Part shown: in pieces, positions 27,347-35,704 of the stretch
Layout: each line of letters starts with the position of its first letter
How positions within the stretch are numbered: the first letter of the stretch is position 1
Assembly (NCBI RefSeq): GCF_009857605.1
Contig: NZ_WWCT01000029.1
Span: 1 to 64,000 of the forward strand
Direction: 5' to 3'
Length of the DNA: 64,000 nt
DNA from: Duganella levis
Lineage (GTDB): Bacteria; Pseudomonadota; Gammaproteobacteria; Burkholderiales; Burkholderiaceae_D
Program-made: the position numbers and the translations under genes
The notes under the pieces: model-generated
The model's database searches: none
Seen by the model: only the letters and a program-made list of their open reading frames with translations
Told to the model about the DNA's origin: nothing

Positions 27347-27823
27347 TTACTTTCCCTTCAATGTTGCAAGCAATCCGTCGCTGGCGTCTTCCAGATAATC
27401 CAGCACATCGTCGAAGCCGCGCCCACCGCCGTAGTAAGGATCAGGCACCGCGTCCACGCCGCTGTGGGTGGCGTGCGCCATCATCATGCCCAGCTTGTGG
27501 CGGTGCTGCGGCGGACACGCTGCTAGCAGCAGCTTGAGGTTATCGTGATCCATCGCCAGCACATGATCGAAGTCTTCAAAGTCCTGCGCCGTCACCTTGC
27601 GCGAACGCTGCGCCGACAAATCGTAACCGCGCCGCGACGCATACTCCATTGAACGCTCATCCGGCGGCGCGCCGATATGGTAGCCATGTGTGCCGGCCGA
27701 GTCGATGACAAAGCGGTCGCTCAAGCCGGCCGCCTCCACGCGCTGCCGGAACACACCCTCCGCCGTCGGCGAACGGCAGATATTACCCATGCAGACAAAC
27801 AGCACCGATACTGGTTTCGCCAT
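27347..27823 (-). CDS. Low-molecular-weight protein tyrosine phosphatase
   Basis: A 158-residue enzyme with the phosphate-binding loop CMGNICRS (C11-x5-R17) close to the N-terminus and the general-acid motif DPYYGG near 126. It removes phosphate from phosphotyrosine; paralogues act on exopolysaccharide kinases or arsenate. No tyrosine kinase or polysaccharide gene is nearby, so a housekeeping Etp/YwlE-like role cannot be distinguished. Confidence 0.92.
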   Translation of the reverse strand: MAKPVSVLFVCMGNICRSPTAEGVFRQRVEAAGLSDRFVIDSAGTHGYHIGAPPDERSMEYASRRGYDLSAQRSRKVTAQDFEDFDHVLAMDHDNLKLLLAACPPQHRHKLGMMMAHATHSGVDAVPDPYYGGGRGFDDVLDYLEDASDGLLATLKGK

Positions 27824-27880
27824 CGTCGCTGCTCCTTATATAATCATCATCGTTGCATTCTATGCGAAAAAGGATCAAGC

Positions 27881-28780
27881 ATGAATTTGAGTTGCGGCTG
27901 CCGCGTAAGCAAGGTGCATGATGCTGTACAGGGCGCGGACATTGCGCTGGCTGTGCTTTATCCCGCACTTGGCGAAGAACATACCGAACACTTTGGCCCT
28001 TATTCGCTGGACGTGGCCAGCAACGCCGCGCCGGCCGTTGGCGCCTACCCGCTGGTGGTGATCTCACACGGCCATTCCGGCACGCCGTGGGCGTATCGCC
28101 AACTGGCCAAGCACCTGGCGCTGTCGGGCTTTGTGGTCGCCCTGCCCGCCCACACGGGCAACACCCGCAACGATAATTCGCTGGCCGGCACCGCCGCCAA
28201 CCTGGCCAACCGTCCGCGCCACATCACGCTGACCATCGACGCGGTGCTGGCCGATGCCACGCTGGCGCCGCACGTCAGCCGCAATGGCGTGGCGATCATC
28301 GGCCACTCGATTGGCGGCTACACCGCGCTGGCAGCGGCCGGCGGCCTGCCGTGGACCGGCCCTTATGAACGTAAGGACTCCAATGCGCTGCCGGAGCCAG
28401 TGCCGGTCACGCCCGATGCGCGCATCCGTTCACTGGTGCTGCTCAATCCCGCCACGTTCTGGTTCATCGCCGGTTCGCTGCGGCCGGTGCGGGTGCCGAT
28501 TCTGATCCGCACTGGCGAGAAGGACGACGTTACGCCGATCGAGCATGCGCACAAGATTATCGAAGGCGTGGCCGAGCCGTCGCTGGTCGAGCACAAGGAT
28601 ATTCCGGGTGGCGGCCACTTCGCCTTCATGAGCAAATTCCCGCCGGAGATGACGAAGCCGAACTTCAAGCCGTCGCAAGACCCGGAGGGGTTCGACCGCG
28701 AAAGCATCCAGCCCGCTTTCTTCGCCGACGTGACCGCCTTCCTGCGGCGGACACTGTGCGACACGCCGGCCGCCGGCTAG
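27881..28780 (+). CDS. Alpha/beta hydrolase, dienelactone-hydrolase/PAF-acetylhydrolase-like
   Basis: A 299-residue hydrolase. The ATG at 27881 has an AGGA ribosome site and leaves 57 bases from the divergent phosphatase gene. The oxyanion region is VVISHGHSG, the nucleophile elbow is GHSIGG (Ser about 146), and a late Asp (EKDDVTP) and His (GGGHFAF) complete a catalytic triad. Similar proteins are annotated as dienelactone hydrolases or platelet-activating-factor acetylhydrolase-like esterases. No signal peptide is seen. The substrate is unknown. Confidence 0.8.
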   Translation: MNLSCGCRVSKVHDAVQGADIALAVLYPALGEEHTEHFGPYSLDVASNAAPAVGAYPLVVISHGHSGTPWAYRQLAKHLALSGFVVALPAHTGNTRNDNSLAGTAANLANRPRHITLTIDAVLADATLAPHVSRNGVAIIGHSIGGYTALAAAGGLPWTGPYERKDSNALPEPVPVTPDARIRSLVLLNPATFWFIAGSLRPVRVPILIRTGEKDDVTPIEHAHKIIEGVAEPSLVEHKDIPGGGHFAFMSKFPPEMTKPNFKPSQDPEGFDRESIQPAFFADVTAFLRRTLCDTPAAG

Positions 28781-28815
28781 CTATACTCAAGCCATCACTA
28801 AGGAAAGGAGAGATC

Positions 28816-29178
28816 ATGTCGCAAGAACTCGTATTGGAAGGCCGCCTGGAATCGGCCAAGACCACCGCATGGTGGCTGTATGTGATCCACGCGGTCAGCT
28901 TTGTATTTTCGCTCGGCGCGTTCTCCATCATCCCGTTGATACTCAACTACCTGCAACGGCCCAGTACCGAGGGCAGCTTCGTGCACAGCCATCACACCTG
29001 GATGATTCGTTCGTTCTGGTGGTATGTGGTGTGGGTGGTGGTCGGCGCCGTGTTCTTCATGACGTTCATCGGCATTCCGGTGGCGTGGCTGATCTGGATC
29101 GGCGCCTGGCTGTGGAAGGCATATCGCCTAATCGTCGGCATCAGCCGCATCAACCGGAACGAGCCGGCCCCAGTGTAA
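28816..29178 (+). CDS. Small membrane protein (DUF4870-like)
   Basis: A 120-residue protein with three hydrophobic helices (about 18-44, 66-88 and 85-105) rich in Trp and Phe, plus the conserved-looking segment HSHHTWMIRSFWW. The ATG at 28816 follows AAGGAGAGA. Overall size and pattern resemble the DUF4870 group of predicted membrane proteins; the function is unknown. It is 35 bases after the hydrolase and may be co-transcribed. Its 3' end overlaps the convergent UdgX gene by 29 bases. Confidence 0.7.
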   Translation: MSQELVLEGRLESAKTTAWWLYVIHAVSFVFSLGAFSIIPLILNYLQRPSTEGSFVHSHHTWMIRSFWWYVVWVVVGAVFFMTFIGIPVAWLIWIGAWLWKAYRLIVGISRINRNEPAPV

Positions 29179-30589
29179 GTGCCTGCCGCAGGCCGGCGAC
29201 AATTACGTCGTAGGCCTGCTGGCGGCTTTCCTCATCCCGCGCGCGCAGCACGAAGGACGGGTGGTAGACCGCCACCACCCAGCGTCCTTCATGCTGGAAT
29301 GGCGCATCGATCACGGCGCTCATGGTCGCGCTGCCATCCTGTAGCACCGACTTCAATGCCGTTGCACCCAACGCCACCACCACTTCCGGCTTGACCTTCT
29401 CCATTTCCTGCTCCAGCCAGACGTGGCATGCGCTGACTTCGCGCTGCGCCGGTGTCTTGTGCAGCCGGCGCTTGCCACGCAGCTCCCACTTGAAGTGCTT
29501 GACGGCGTTGGTCAGGTAGACACTGTCGCGCGCCACGCCGGCTTCGGCCAGCGCGCGGTCCAGCACCGCGCCGGCGGGACCGACAAACGGCAGGCCTTGC
29601 AGGTCCTCCTGGTCGCCCGGTTGTTCGCCCACCAGCATGATGCGCGCCTTGCGCGGGCCAACACCCGGCACGGCTTGCGTGGCGTTGCGCCATAGTTCGC
29701 AGCGGCGGCATTGGTCCAGCGTGTCCGGTTGTTCGCGTTGCGGTTGCGCGCGTTCCGCCGTCACCGCGATGGTAGTGGCGCCGCTGCGCTGGCCGACGGT
29801 GTTGGTCTGGCCGGTGCGCCGGTCGCCGTTGGCGGCGGCGCTGATCATGGTCGGCACGATGGCGCCTTCGGGCAGATTCTTCCAGAAGCGCGACGGAATA
29901 TGACTGCGCAGCAGATCGGCGTTCAGGCGCGCGGGGTTGAAGATGCTGCGGTAGTAGGTGAGCCACAGCGCTTCGCCGGCGTCGTCGATGTCGGCGGCGC
30001 TGCTCATACGTGGCGGTGCGTCGTGCAGTTGCTGGCCGTCCCACAGCACGGTGGCGGCGGGTGTGGCGATCATCCAGGTGGCGTGGCCCATGCGGCGGGC
30101 GAAGTGCCGGGCGACTTGCGGCAGCACTGCGTGTGTCGGCTCGAACCAGGCGACGAAGCGCGGCGCGCCGTCTTCCTCCTTGCGTTCGCGGAATCGTACA
30201 TAGGCATGCATGTCGTGCTCCTCGCGGCGGACGGCTTTGACCATGGTGTACAGGCGCGCGCCGTCCGGATCGGCGGCCGACATCACATCGCGCTCACCCA
30301 GCTGCCAGCGCCAGACTACCTTGTACAGAAAGGCCCAGCGGTCGGCAGCGCTGAAGCAGGCGGCGCTGGCCAGCATCTCCACCAGCTCGCGCGGCAGGCG
30401 CAACGCGGCCGTTGGTGCGCACGACGGCGCGGCGGCGCCGGACGCGGGCGCGGCGACGGCTGACGAGAACAAATCGCCCTCGTCCTCGCTGCCAGCCCAC
30501 TCCACCGACTCCGGCGGCACACCGTGCGCGACCAACTCCCTTACCGCCGCCCGCCACTCATCAAACGACTGCACCACCTTGCGCATCAT
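29150..30589 (-). CDS. DUF4130-UdgX fusion, uracil-DNA binding/glycosylase
   Basis: A 479-residue fusion. The N-terminal half (about 1-270) resembles the TIGR03915/DUF4130 DNA-metabolism family (LYTMVKAVRREEHDMHAYVR, then FNPARLNADLL). The C-terminal half (about 300-479) is a UdgX-type family-4-like uracil-DNA glycosylase: CRRC iron-sulfur ligands, motif A GEQPG (321-325), a UdgX-specific loop KRRLH (373-377), and motif B HPS (443-445). In characterised UdgX the His of this loop makes a covalent bond to uracil-DNA. Start ATG 30589 overlaps the upstream radical-SAM stop (ATGA). It is transcribed from an SOS box and probably acts in DNA repair. Confidence 0.9.
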   Translation of the reverse strand: MMRKVVQSFDEWRAAVRELVAHGVPPESVEWAGSEDEGDLFSSAVAAPASGAAAPSCAPTAALRLPRELVEMLASAACFSAADRWAFLYKVVWRWQLGERDVMSAADPDGARLYTMVKAVRREEHDMHAYVRFRERKEEDGAPRFVAWFEPTHAVLPQVARHFARRMGHATWMIATPAATVLWDGQQLHDAPPRMSSAADIDDAGEALWLTYYRSIFNPARLNADLLRSHIPSRFWKNLPEGAIVPTMISAAANGDRRTGQTNTVGQRSGATTIAVTAERAQPQREQPDTLDQCRRCELWRNATQAVPGVGPRKARIMLVGEQPGDQEDLQGLPFVGPAGAVLDRALAEAGVARDSVYLTNAVKHFKWELRGKRRLHKTPAQREVSACHVWLEQEMEKVKPEVVVALGATALKSVLQDGSATMSAVIDAPFQHEGRWVVAVYHPSFVLRARDEESRQQAYDVIVAGLRQALTLGPARSG

Positions 30590-31818
30590 GCCGCCTGTAA
30601 CTCCGGCCACAAATTCATTTGCTGCGGCGCCTCCGCCATCGACCGCCGCAGATGCTCGGACGGACTGGCGTCACGCGCAGGAAAATAATCCGCCGTGATG
30701 ATAAACGGCGAAATCTTCTTCATACTGCAACGCAAACGCGACAAGTCCGCATAGCGCACCTGCCGCAAGCGGCGCAGGTCCACAATGCGCTGCGCATTGC
30801 GTAATCCTATGCCAGGCACGCGCGCGATCATGTGCGGTTCCGCACGATTCAGGTCCAATGGAAAATGCTCGCGATGCGCCAGCGCCCACGCCAGCTTGGG
30901 ATCAATATCCAGCGCCAGATTGCCGCCGCTGGCCGGCAGCAACTCCTGCGCCTGAAAGCCATAACTGCGCATCAGGAAGTCCGCCTGATACAGCCGATGC
31001 TCGCGCATCATCGGCGGCGGCGCCAGCGGCACGCTCTTCGGACTTTGCGGAATCGGACTAAACGCCGAGTAGTAGACGCGCTTGAGCTTATAGCTGCCAT
31101 ACAGCGTCTCCGCCGTCGACAAAATCTGCTGGTCATCGCTGGCGTCGGCGCCGACGATCATCTGCGTGCTTTGCCCAGCCGGCGCAAAGCGCGGCGACTT
31201 CGGTTCCTCCGCCTTCTCATCCAGCTTGCGGCGGATCGAGCCCATGGCCAGCTTGATCGTATGAACGCTCTTCTCCGGTGCCAGCTTCTGCACGCTGTCC
31301 TGGGTCGGCAGCTCGATGTTGACGCTCAGCCGGTCCGCATAGCGCCCCGCCGCCTCGATCAGCGCCGGATCGGCATCCGGTATCGTCTTCAGATGGATAT
31401 AGCCGCGAAACTGATGCACCTCGCGCAGCTCACGCGCCACCTGCACCAGCTGCTCCATGGTGTAGTCGGCCGACTGGATGATGCCCGAGCTGAGAAACAG
31501 CCCGTCGATGTAATTGCGGAGATAAAAATCAGTGGTCAGCCGCACCACCTCGGCCACCGCAAAGCGCGCACGCGGCACATTGGAGCTGCGCCGGTTCACG
31601 CAATACTGGCAGTCGTACAAACAGTAATTGGTCAGCAGGATCTTCAGCAGCGAGACGCAGCGTCCATCCGGCGTGTAGCTGTGGCAGATGCCCATGCCGG
31701 TAGTCGCGCCAAACCCGCCCTTGCCGATGGAGTCGCGCTTCGGCGCGCCACTGCTGGCGCACGAGGCGTCGTATTTAGCCGCATCGGCCAGGATTTCCAG
31801 CTTGTCCTTGATCTCCAT
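30586..31818 (-). CDS. DNA modification/repair radical SAM protein (TIGR03916-like)
   Basis: A 410-residue radical SAM enzyme. The cluster motif CLYDCQYC (CxxxCxxC, about 67-74) binds 4Fe-4S, and a C-terminal helix-hairpin-helix segment (VPGIGLRNAQRIVDL) suggests DNA binding. The family is known to be linked to UdgX/DUF4130 proteins, exactly as here, where the next gene overlaps by four bases. The substrate is unknown; a base-modification or lesion-reversal role is inferred. ATG 31818 is chosen because it starts the conserved KLEILADAAKYD block; an earlier ATG lies inside the SOS box. There is no terminator between the chemoreceptor upstream and this gene. Confidence 0.9.
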   Translation of the reverse strand: MEIKDKLEILADAAKYDASCASSGAPKRDSIGKGGFGATTGMGICHSYTPDGRCVSLLKILLTNYCLYDCQYCVNRRSSNVPRARFAVAEVVRLTTDFYLRNYIDGLFLSSGIIQSADYTMEQLVQVARELREVHQFRGYIHLKTIPDADPALIEAAGRYADRLSVNIELPTQDSVQKLAPEKSVHTIKLAMGSIRRKLDEKAEEPKSPRFAPAGQSTQMIVGADASDDQQILSTAETLYGSYKLKRVYYSAFSPIPQSPKSVPLAPPPMMREHRLYQADFLMRSYGFQAQELLPASGGNLALDIDPKLAWALAHREHFPLDLNRAEPHMIARVPGIGLRNAQRIVDLRRLRQVRYADLSRLRCSMKKISPFIITADYFPARDASPSEHLRRSMAEAPQQMNLWPELQAA

Positions 31819-31827
31819 CGCATTCCC

Positions 31828-31855
31828 GATATACTGTGTTTTCATACAGTATATC
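31828..31855 (-). promoter_or_regulatory. LexA-type SOS box
   Basis: A perfect palindrome with 10-bp arms GATATACTGT and ACAGTATATC and an 8-base centre. The core TACTGTGTTTTCATACAGTA fits the LexA consensus CTGT-N8-ACAG with both flanking TA steps. It ends 10 bases before the radical-SAM ATG and overlaps a plausible -10 (TATACT on the reverse strand), so LexA binding would block transcription. The site is seen directly; the regulator itself is outside the window. Confidence 0.88.
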
Positions 31856-31874
31856 AGCAAACCCGCTACAAAGC

Positions 31875-33500
31875 CTATTTTGTCATGGACAATTGGCGGG
31901 GCTGTGGCGAGGGCGCCGTCAGCCGCCGCAGCGCGCCCTCCTCGTGCGAGTTAAGCTGGAACACGCTGACCAGCTCCGCCAGCGACGTCGCCTGCTCCTG
32001 CATGCTCTGCGCCGCCGTCGCCGCCTGCTGCACCAGTTCCGCATTCTGCTGCGTCACCGTATCCATCTGCGCGATGGCCTGGTTGACCTGCTCGATGCCG
32101 TGACTTTGCTCGCGGCCCGCATTGGTGATCTCGGAAATCAGATCAGTCACGCGCTGCACGCTGGAGACCACGCGCTCCATCGTGGTGCCGGCTTCCGCCA
32201 CCAGCTTGCTGCCCTCCTCCACCTGCGTGACCGAATTGCCGATCAACTCCTTGATCTCGCGCGCCGCGCCGGCCGAACGCTGCGCCAGATTGCGCACTTC
32301 CGACGCCACCACCGCAAAGCCGCGTCCCTGCTCACCGGCGCGCGCCGCCTCCACTGCCGCGTTCAGGGCCAGGATATTTGTCTGGAACGCGATGCCGTCA
32401 ATGACCGTGATGATGTCGCCGATCTTGCGTGACGACGCATTGATCGACTCCATCGTATTCACCACGCGGCCCACTACCTCGCTGCCCGCCTGCGCAACGT
32501 CGGAGGCGGAACCGGCCAGCTGGTTGGCTTCCGCCGCCGCGTCGGAATTCTGCCGCACGGTGGACGTCAACTCCTCCATCGACGCCGCAGTCTCCTCCAG
32601 CGAACTGGCTTGCTGCTCGGTGCGCGAGGACAGATCCAGGTTGCCGGCCGCGATCTGGCCCGAGGCCGACGCAATCACATGGGTCGAGCCGCGCACGTCG
32701 GTGACAATCTTGGCCAGGTTGTCGCGCATGGTCTTCATAGCGAACAGCAGGCTGCGGCTATCGCCCGAGCGCAGTTCCACCTGCGCCGACAGGTCGCCGG
32801 CAGCGATGCGGTTGACGATATCCACCGCATACGCCGGCTCGCCGCCCAGGCTACGCATCAAGCGGCGCGTGATCAGGAACGCGCCGGCCGCACCCAGCAC
32901 CACGCTGACCAGCATCAGCGTAATAATCAGCACCCGCGACGACGAATAACGTTTCACGCCTTCAGCCGCCGCCTCCTTGCCGCCCTGGCTGTAGAAGTTG
33001 ACCAGCTTGTCCACTTGGCCGCGCATCGAGACGATTAACTTGTTCGAGTCGCCGCGAATCAGCTTCTTGGCTTTTTCCACATCACCGGCGCGCATGGCGG
33101 CGCGGATCTTGGCGTCTTCCTCCATATAACGCCCCCACTGCTCGGTAATCTGCGCATACATGGCTTTCTCATCCGGCGTTTCCATCAGCGCCTGATATTC
33201 ATCCTGCATCTTTTTCAGGTCATCCAGATCGGTGGCGATGACTTTATCGTATTTATCCATCTCACTGGCATCGCTGGAGATAATATATTGAAACTCCCGT
33301 GTGCGTATTCGCGCTATTTGAGATTTTATATCCTCAATAATTCTCACACTTGGTAACCAGCGCGAAGATAATCGTGTCGATATTTCATTCACTTGCGACA
33401 ATTCCACAATAGAAAATATTCCCACAATGGCTGTCATGGACAAAACCGCACAGAATGAGGCCGCCAGCTTGGTTGCAATAGGCAATTCAGTTAATCGCAT
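31875..33500 (-). CDS. Methyl-accepting chemotaxis protein
   Basis: A 541-residue chemoreceptor of Tsr/Tar type. Membrane helix 1 (about 11-32), a four-helix-bundle sensor (about 35-190), membrane helix 2 (about 190-212), HAMP, and the conserved signalling tip EAARAGEQGRGFAVVASEVR. Unlike the other receptor at 17.8 kb it ends PRQLSMTK without an xWxxF tether, so adaptation would rely on other receptors. The 5' 200 bases are noticeably AT-richer than the rest. The ligand is unknown. Confidence 0.92.
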   Translation of the reverse strand: MRLTELPIATKLAASFCAVLSMTAIVGIFSIVELSQVNEISTRLSSRWLPSVRIIEDIKSQIARIRTREFQYIISSDASEMDKYDKVIATDLDDLKKMQDEYQALMETPDEKAMYAQITEQWGRYMEEDAKIRAAMRAGDVEKAKKLIRGDSNKLIVSMRGQVDKLVNFYSQGGKEAAAEGVKRYSSSRVLIITLMLVSVVLGAAGAFLITRRLMRSLGGEPAYAVDIVNRIAAGDLSAQVELRSGDSRSLLFAMKTMRDNLAKIVTDVRGSTHVIASASGQIAAGNLDLSSRTEQQASSLEETAASMEELTSTVRQNSDAAAEANQLAGSASDVAQAGSEVVGRVVNTMESINASSRKIGDIITVIDGIAFQTNILALNAAVEAARAGEQGRGFAVVASEVRNLAQRSAGAAREIKELIGNSVTQVEEGSKLVAEAGTTMERVVSSVQRVTDLISEITNAGREQSHGIEQVNQAIAQMDTVTQQNAELVQQAATAAQSMQEQATSLAELVSVFQLNSHEEGALRRLTAPSPQPRQLSMTK

Positions 33501-33653
33501 GATGATATTCCCCGGTTAATAAGTCGCTTATCTCTTCCTTGAAAATCATCATAACGCAAGCAGATCATTTTTCGGAGTCACTGTCAGAATTAAACTACAA
33601 ACCGATTATTAAAAATCCCCTAGAATAAATTCAATCAACCGGGGGAGGTAATC

Positions 33654-34649
33654 ATGTTGGCATCAATTAAATATCAAGGAAACATCGCGCAGGCGGAGGC
33701 GGATTTCTCGTGGAATAATGATTTCAATATTATCCATGAGCTATTAAGCAGGCGATTCGATAGTTTTAATGACAATGGTTTTTATCCGCATCCGGACGAA
33801 GTGGCGCTGCGCCAGGAGCTGAAGGAAGTGGCCACGCTGCGCAAATTGAGCGAACGGATACGTGGGCTGGATGGCAATGCGCTGGTGCTGCGCGGGCTGG
33901 GCCTGAGCGGCCTGCCGGAAGAGCGCCGCAACGCCGTGCTGTACGCGCTGACGCTGATGCTCGGCTACCCCACCTCCACCGACCAGCGCACCGGCCGCGT
34001 GGCGTGGGACGTCAAGGCACGGCCGGAGACCGGCATTGACGGCCGCTTCGTCACATTCTCAGAACGCGTGGGCAGCGCCGATATGCATACCGATTCGTCG
34101 TTCTATCCGATGCCGGAGGAGCAGTTCATTCTGTACGTGGTGAATGCGGCGCAGTGCCACGGCGGCCATTCGACCTTGATCGATGCGGACGATATCTACA
34201 CCGCGCTGCATCGCACGCCGGAGGGTGCGGCGGCGTTTGAACTGCTGCGCACAACGCCGTTGCCGTTCCGAGTGCCGGCTGTGTATGCGGCGGGTGATGA
34301 GACGATGGAGTTTCATGTGGCGCCGGTGTTTGGCCCGCCGGTGCGGGAGGGCGACCGCTTCACCATGCGCTGGCGGTATGACGCGATCAAGAAAGGCCTG
34401 GCGGCGCGGCCGGAGATGAACAGTCCTGCGCTGGCCGATTCGGTGGAGCTCATGCACCGCGTGGCCGAGCAGGAAGCGCCGCGCTTCATGGAGCAGCTGC
34501 CGACCGACACGCTGATGTTGGCCGATAACCACCGCATGCTGCACGGCCGCACCACCTACACCGACGAGCGCCGCCACCTGATCCGCATCCGCATGTCGGA
34601 CGTGCCGAACGCCCAGCGCATCGGCCCGTCCGGCGTGGTGCGGGATTAA
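33654..34649 (+). CDS. TauD/TfdA-family Fe(II)/2-oxoglutarate dioxygenase
   Basis: A 331-residue oxygenase. The facial triad is visible as H145-x-D147 (MHTDSSFY) and a distal His (about 297, MLHGRTTYTDERRH) with a following Arg for 2-oxoglutarate. The N-terminal 40 codons are AT-rich compared with the rest. A strong GGGGGAGG ribosome site precedes the ATG. Such enzymes hydroxylate or desaturate small molecules (taurine, amino acids, antibiotic precursors); the substrate is unknown. It is convergent with the HisC-like gene, overlapping by four bases, and may belong functionally with that operon. Confidence 0.85.
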   Translation: MLASIKYQGNIAQAEADFSWNNDFNIIHELLSRRFDSFNDNGFYPHPDEVALRQELKEVATLRKLSERIRGLDGNALVLRGLGLSGLPEERRNAVLYALTLMLGYPTSTDQRTGRVAWDVKARPETGIDGRFVTFSERVGSADMHTDSSFYPMPEEQFILYVVNAAQCHGGHSTLIDADDIYTALHRTPEGAAAFELLRTTPLPFRVPAVYAAGDETMEFHVAPVFGPPVREGDRFTMRWRYDAIKKGLAARPEMNSPALADSVELMHRVAEQEAPRFMEQLPTDTLMLADNHRMLHGRTTYTDERRHLIRIRMSDVPNAQRIGPSGVVRD

Positions 34650-35704
34650 GCCAGGATTTGCTTGAGCGCCACCACCAGCTTGGCGCATTCCTCATCGGTG
34701 CCGATGGTGATGCGCAGGAACTGGTCGATACGCGCCGACTTGAAGTGGCGCACGAGAATGGCGCGCTCGCGCAACGCCGCCGCCAACTGCGCGCCATCAT
34801 GTTGCGGATGACGCGTGAAGATGAAGTTAGCCGCCGATGGCAGCACCTCAAAGCCCAGCACCTGCATCTGCGCCGTCAGCCACGCGCGGCTGGCGATGAT
34901 GGCGTTCGACGTCTGCTCCATATAGGCCACATCGTCCAGCGCCGCGACCGCGCCGGCCTGCTGCACCTGACCGAGTGGGTAACAATTGAAGCTGTTCTTC
35001 ACGCGCTCCAGACCCGCAATCAGATCCGGATGGCCGAGTGCAAAGCCGACCCGCAAGCCAGCCAGCGAACGCGATTTGGACAGCGTCTGGATCACCAGCA
35101 GGTTATCGAAGCGGCCCAGCAGCGCAGCGGCGCTCTGCGCGCCGAAGTCCACATAGGCTTCATCAATCACCACCACCTGCTCCGGATGCGCCACCAGCAG
35201 CGCCTCGATCTGCGCCAGCGACAGCGCAATGCCGGTCGGCGCATTCGGGTTGGCCAGGATGATCGCGCCGCATGGCTGCGCGTAATCAGCGACATCGATC
35301 TCAAAGCGCTGGTTCAGCGGAACGTAGACCGCCTCAATGCCATACAGGCTGCAATAGGTTGGATAAAAGCTGTAGCTGATATCGGGCGTCAGCAGCGGCA
35401 AGTCGTGCTTGAGCAAAGCGTGGAAGGTATGCGCCAGCACTTCGTCCGAGCTATTGCCGACGAAGACCTGCTCGCGCGTCAGCCCGAAGCGGCGCGCCAC
35501 CACATCCTTCACCACCGCATTAGACGGATCGGAATACTTGCGCAAGCCATCCCCGGCCGCTTCCTGCATCGCGGCGACCGCCTTGGGCGACGGGCCGTAG
35601 GGATTTTCGTTGGTGTTCAACTTGACCAGGCCAGGCATCTGCACCTGTTCACCCGGCGTGTATGGCGTCAGGCCGTGAACCACTTTGCTCCAGAACTTGC
35701 TCAT
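34646..35704 (-). CDS. hisC: Histidinol-phosphate aminotransferase (HisC-like)
   Basis: A 352-residue class II PLP aminotransferase. It has the HisC N-terminal pattern LNTNENPYGPSPKA, the Asp-containing motif VVIDEAYVDF, the Schiff-base lysine in LSKSRSLAGLRVG, and Arg in the C-terminal domain (FLRITIGT). It would convert histidinol phosphate and 2-oxoglutarate in histidine synthesis. It lies outside any his operon, as the last gene of a four-gene overlapping set. It could be a second HisC copy or act on another substrate such as an aromatic amino acid. Confidence 0.87.
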   Translation of the reverse strand: MSKFWSKVVHGLTPYTPGEQVQMPGLVKLNTNENPYGPSPKAVAAMQEAAGDGLRKYSDPSNAVVKDVVARRFGLTREQVFVGNSSDEVLAHTFHALLKHDLPLLTPDISYSFYPTYCSLYGIEAVYVPLNQRFEIDVADYAQPCGAIILANPNAPTGIALSLAQIEALLVAHPEQVVVIDEAYVDFGAQSAAALLGRFDNLLVIQTLSKSRSLAGLRVGFALGHPDLIAGLERVKNSFNCYPLGQVQQAGAVAALDDVAYMEQTSNAIIASRAWLTAQMQVLGFEVLPSAANFIFTRHPQHDGAQLAAALRERAILVRHFKSARIDQFLRITIGTDEECAKLVVALKQILA

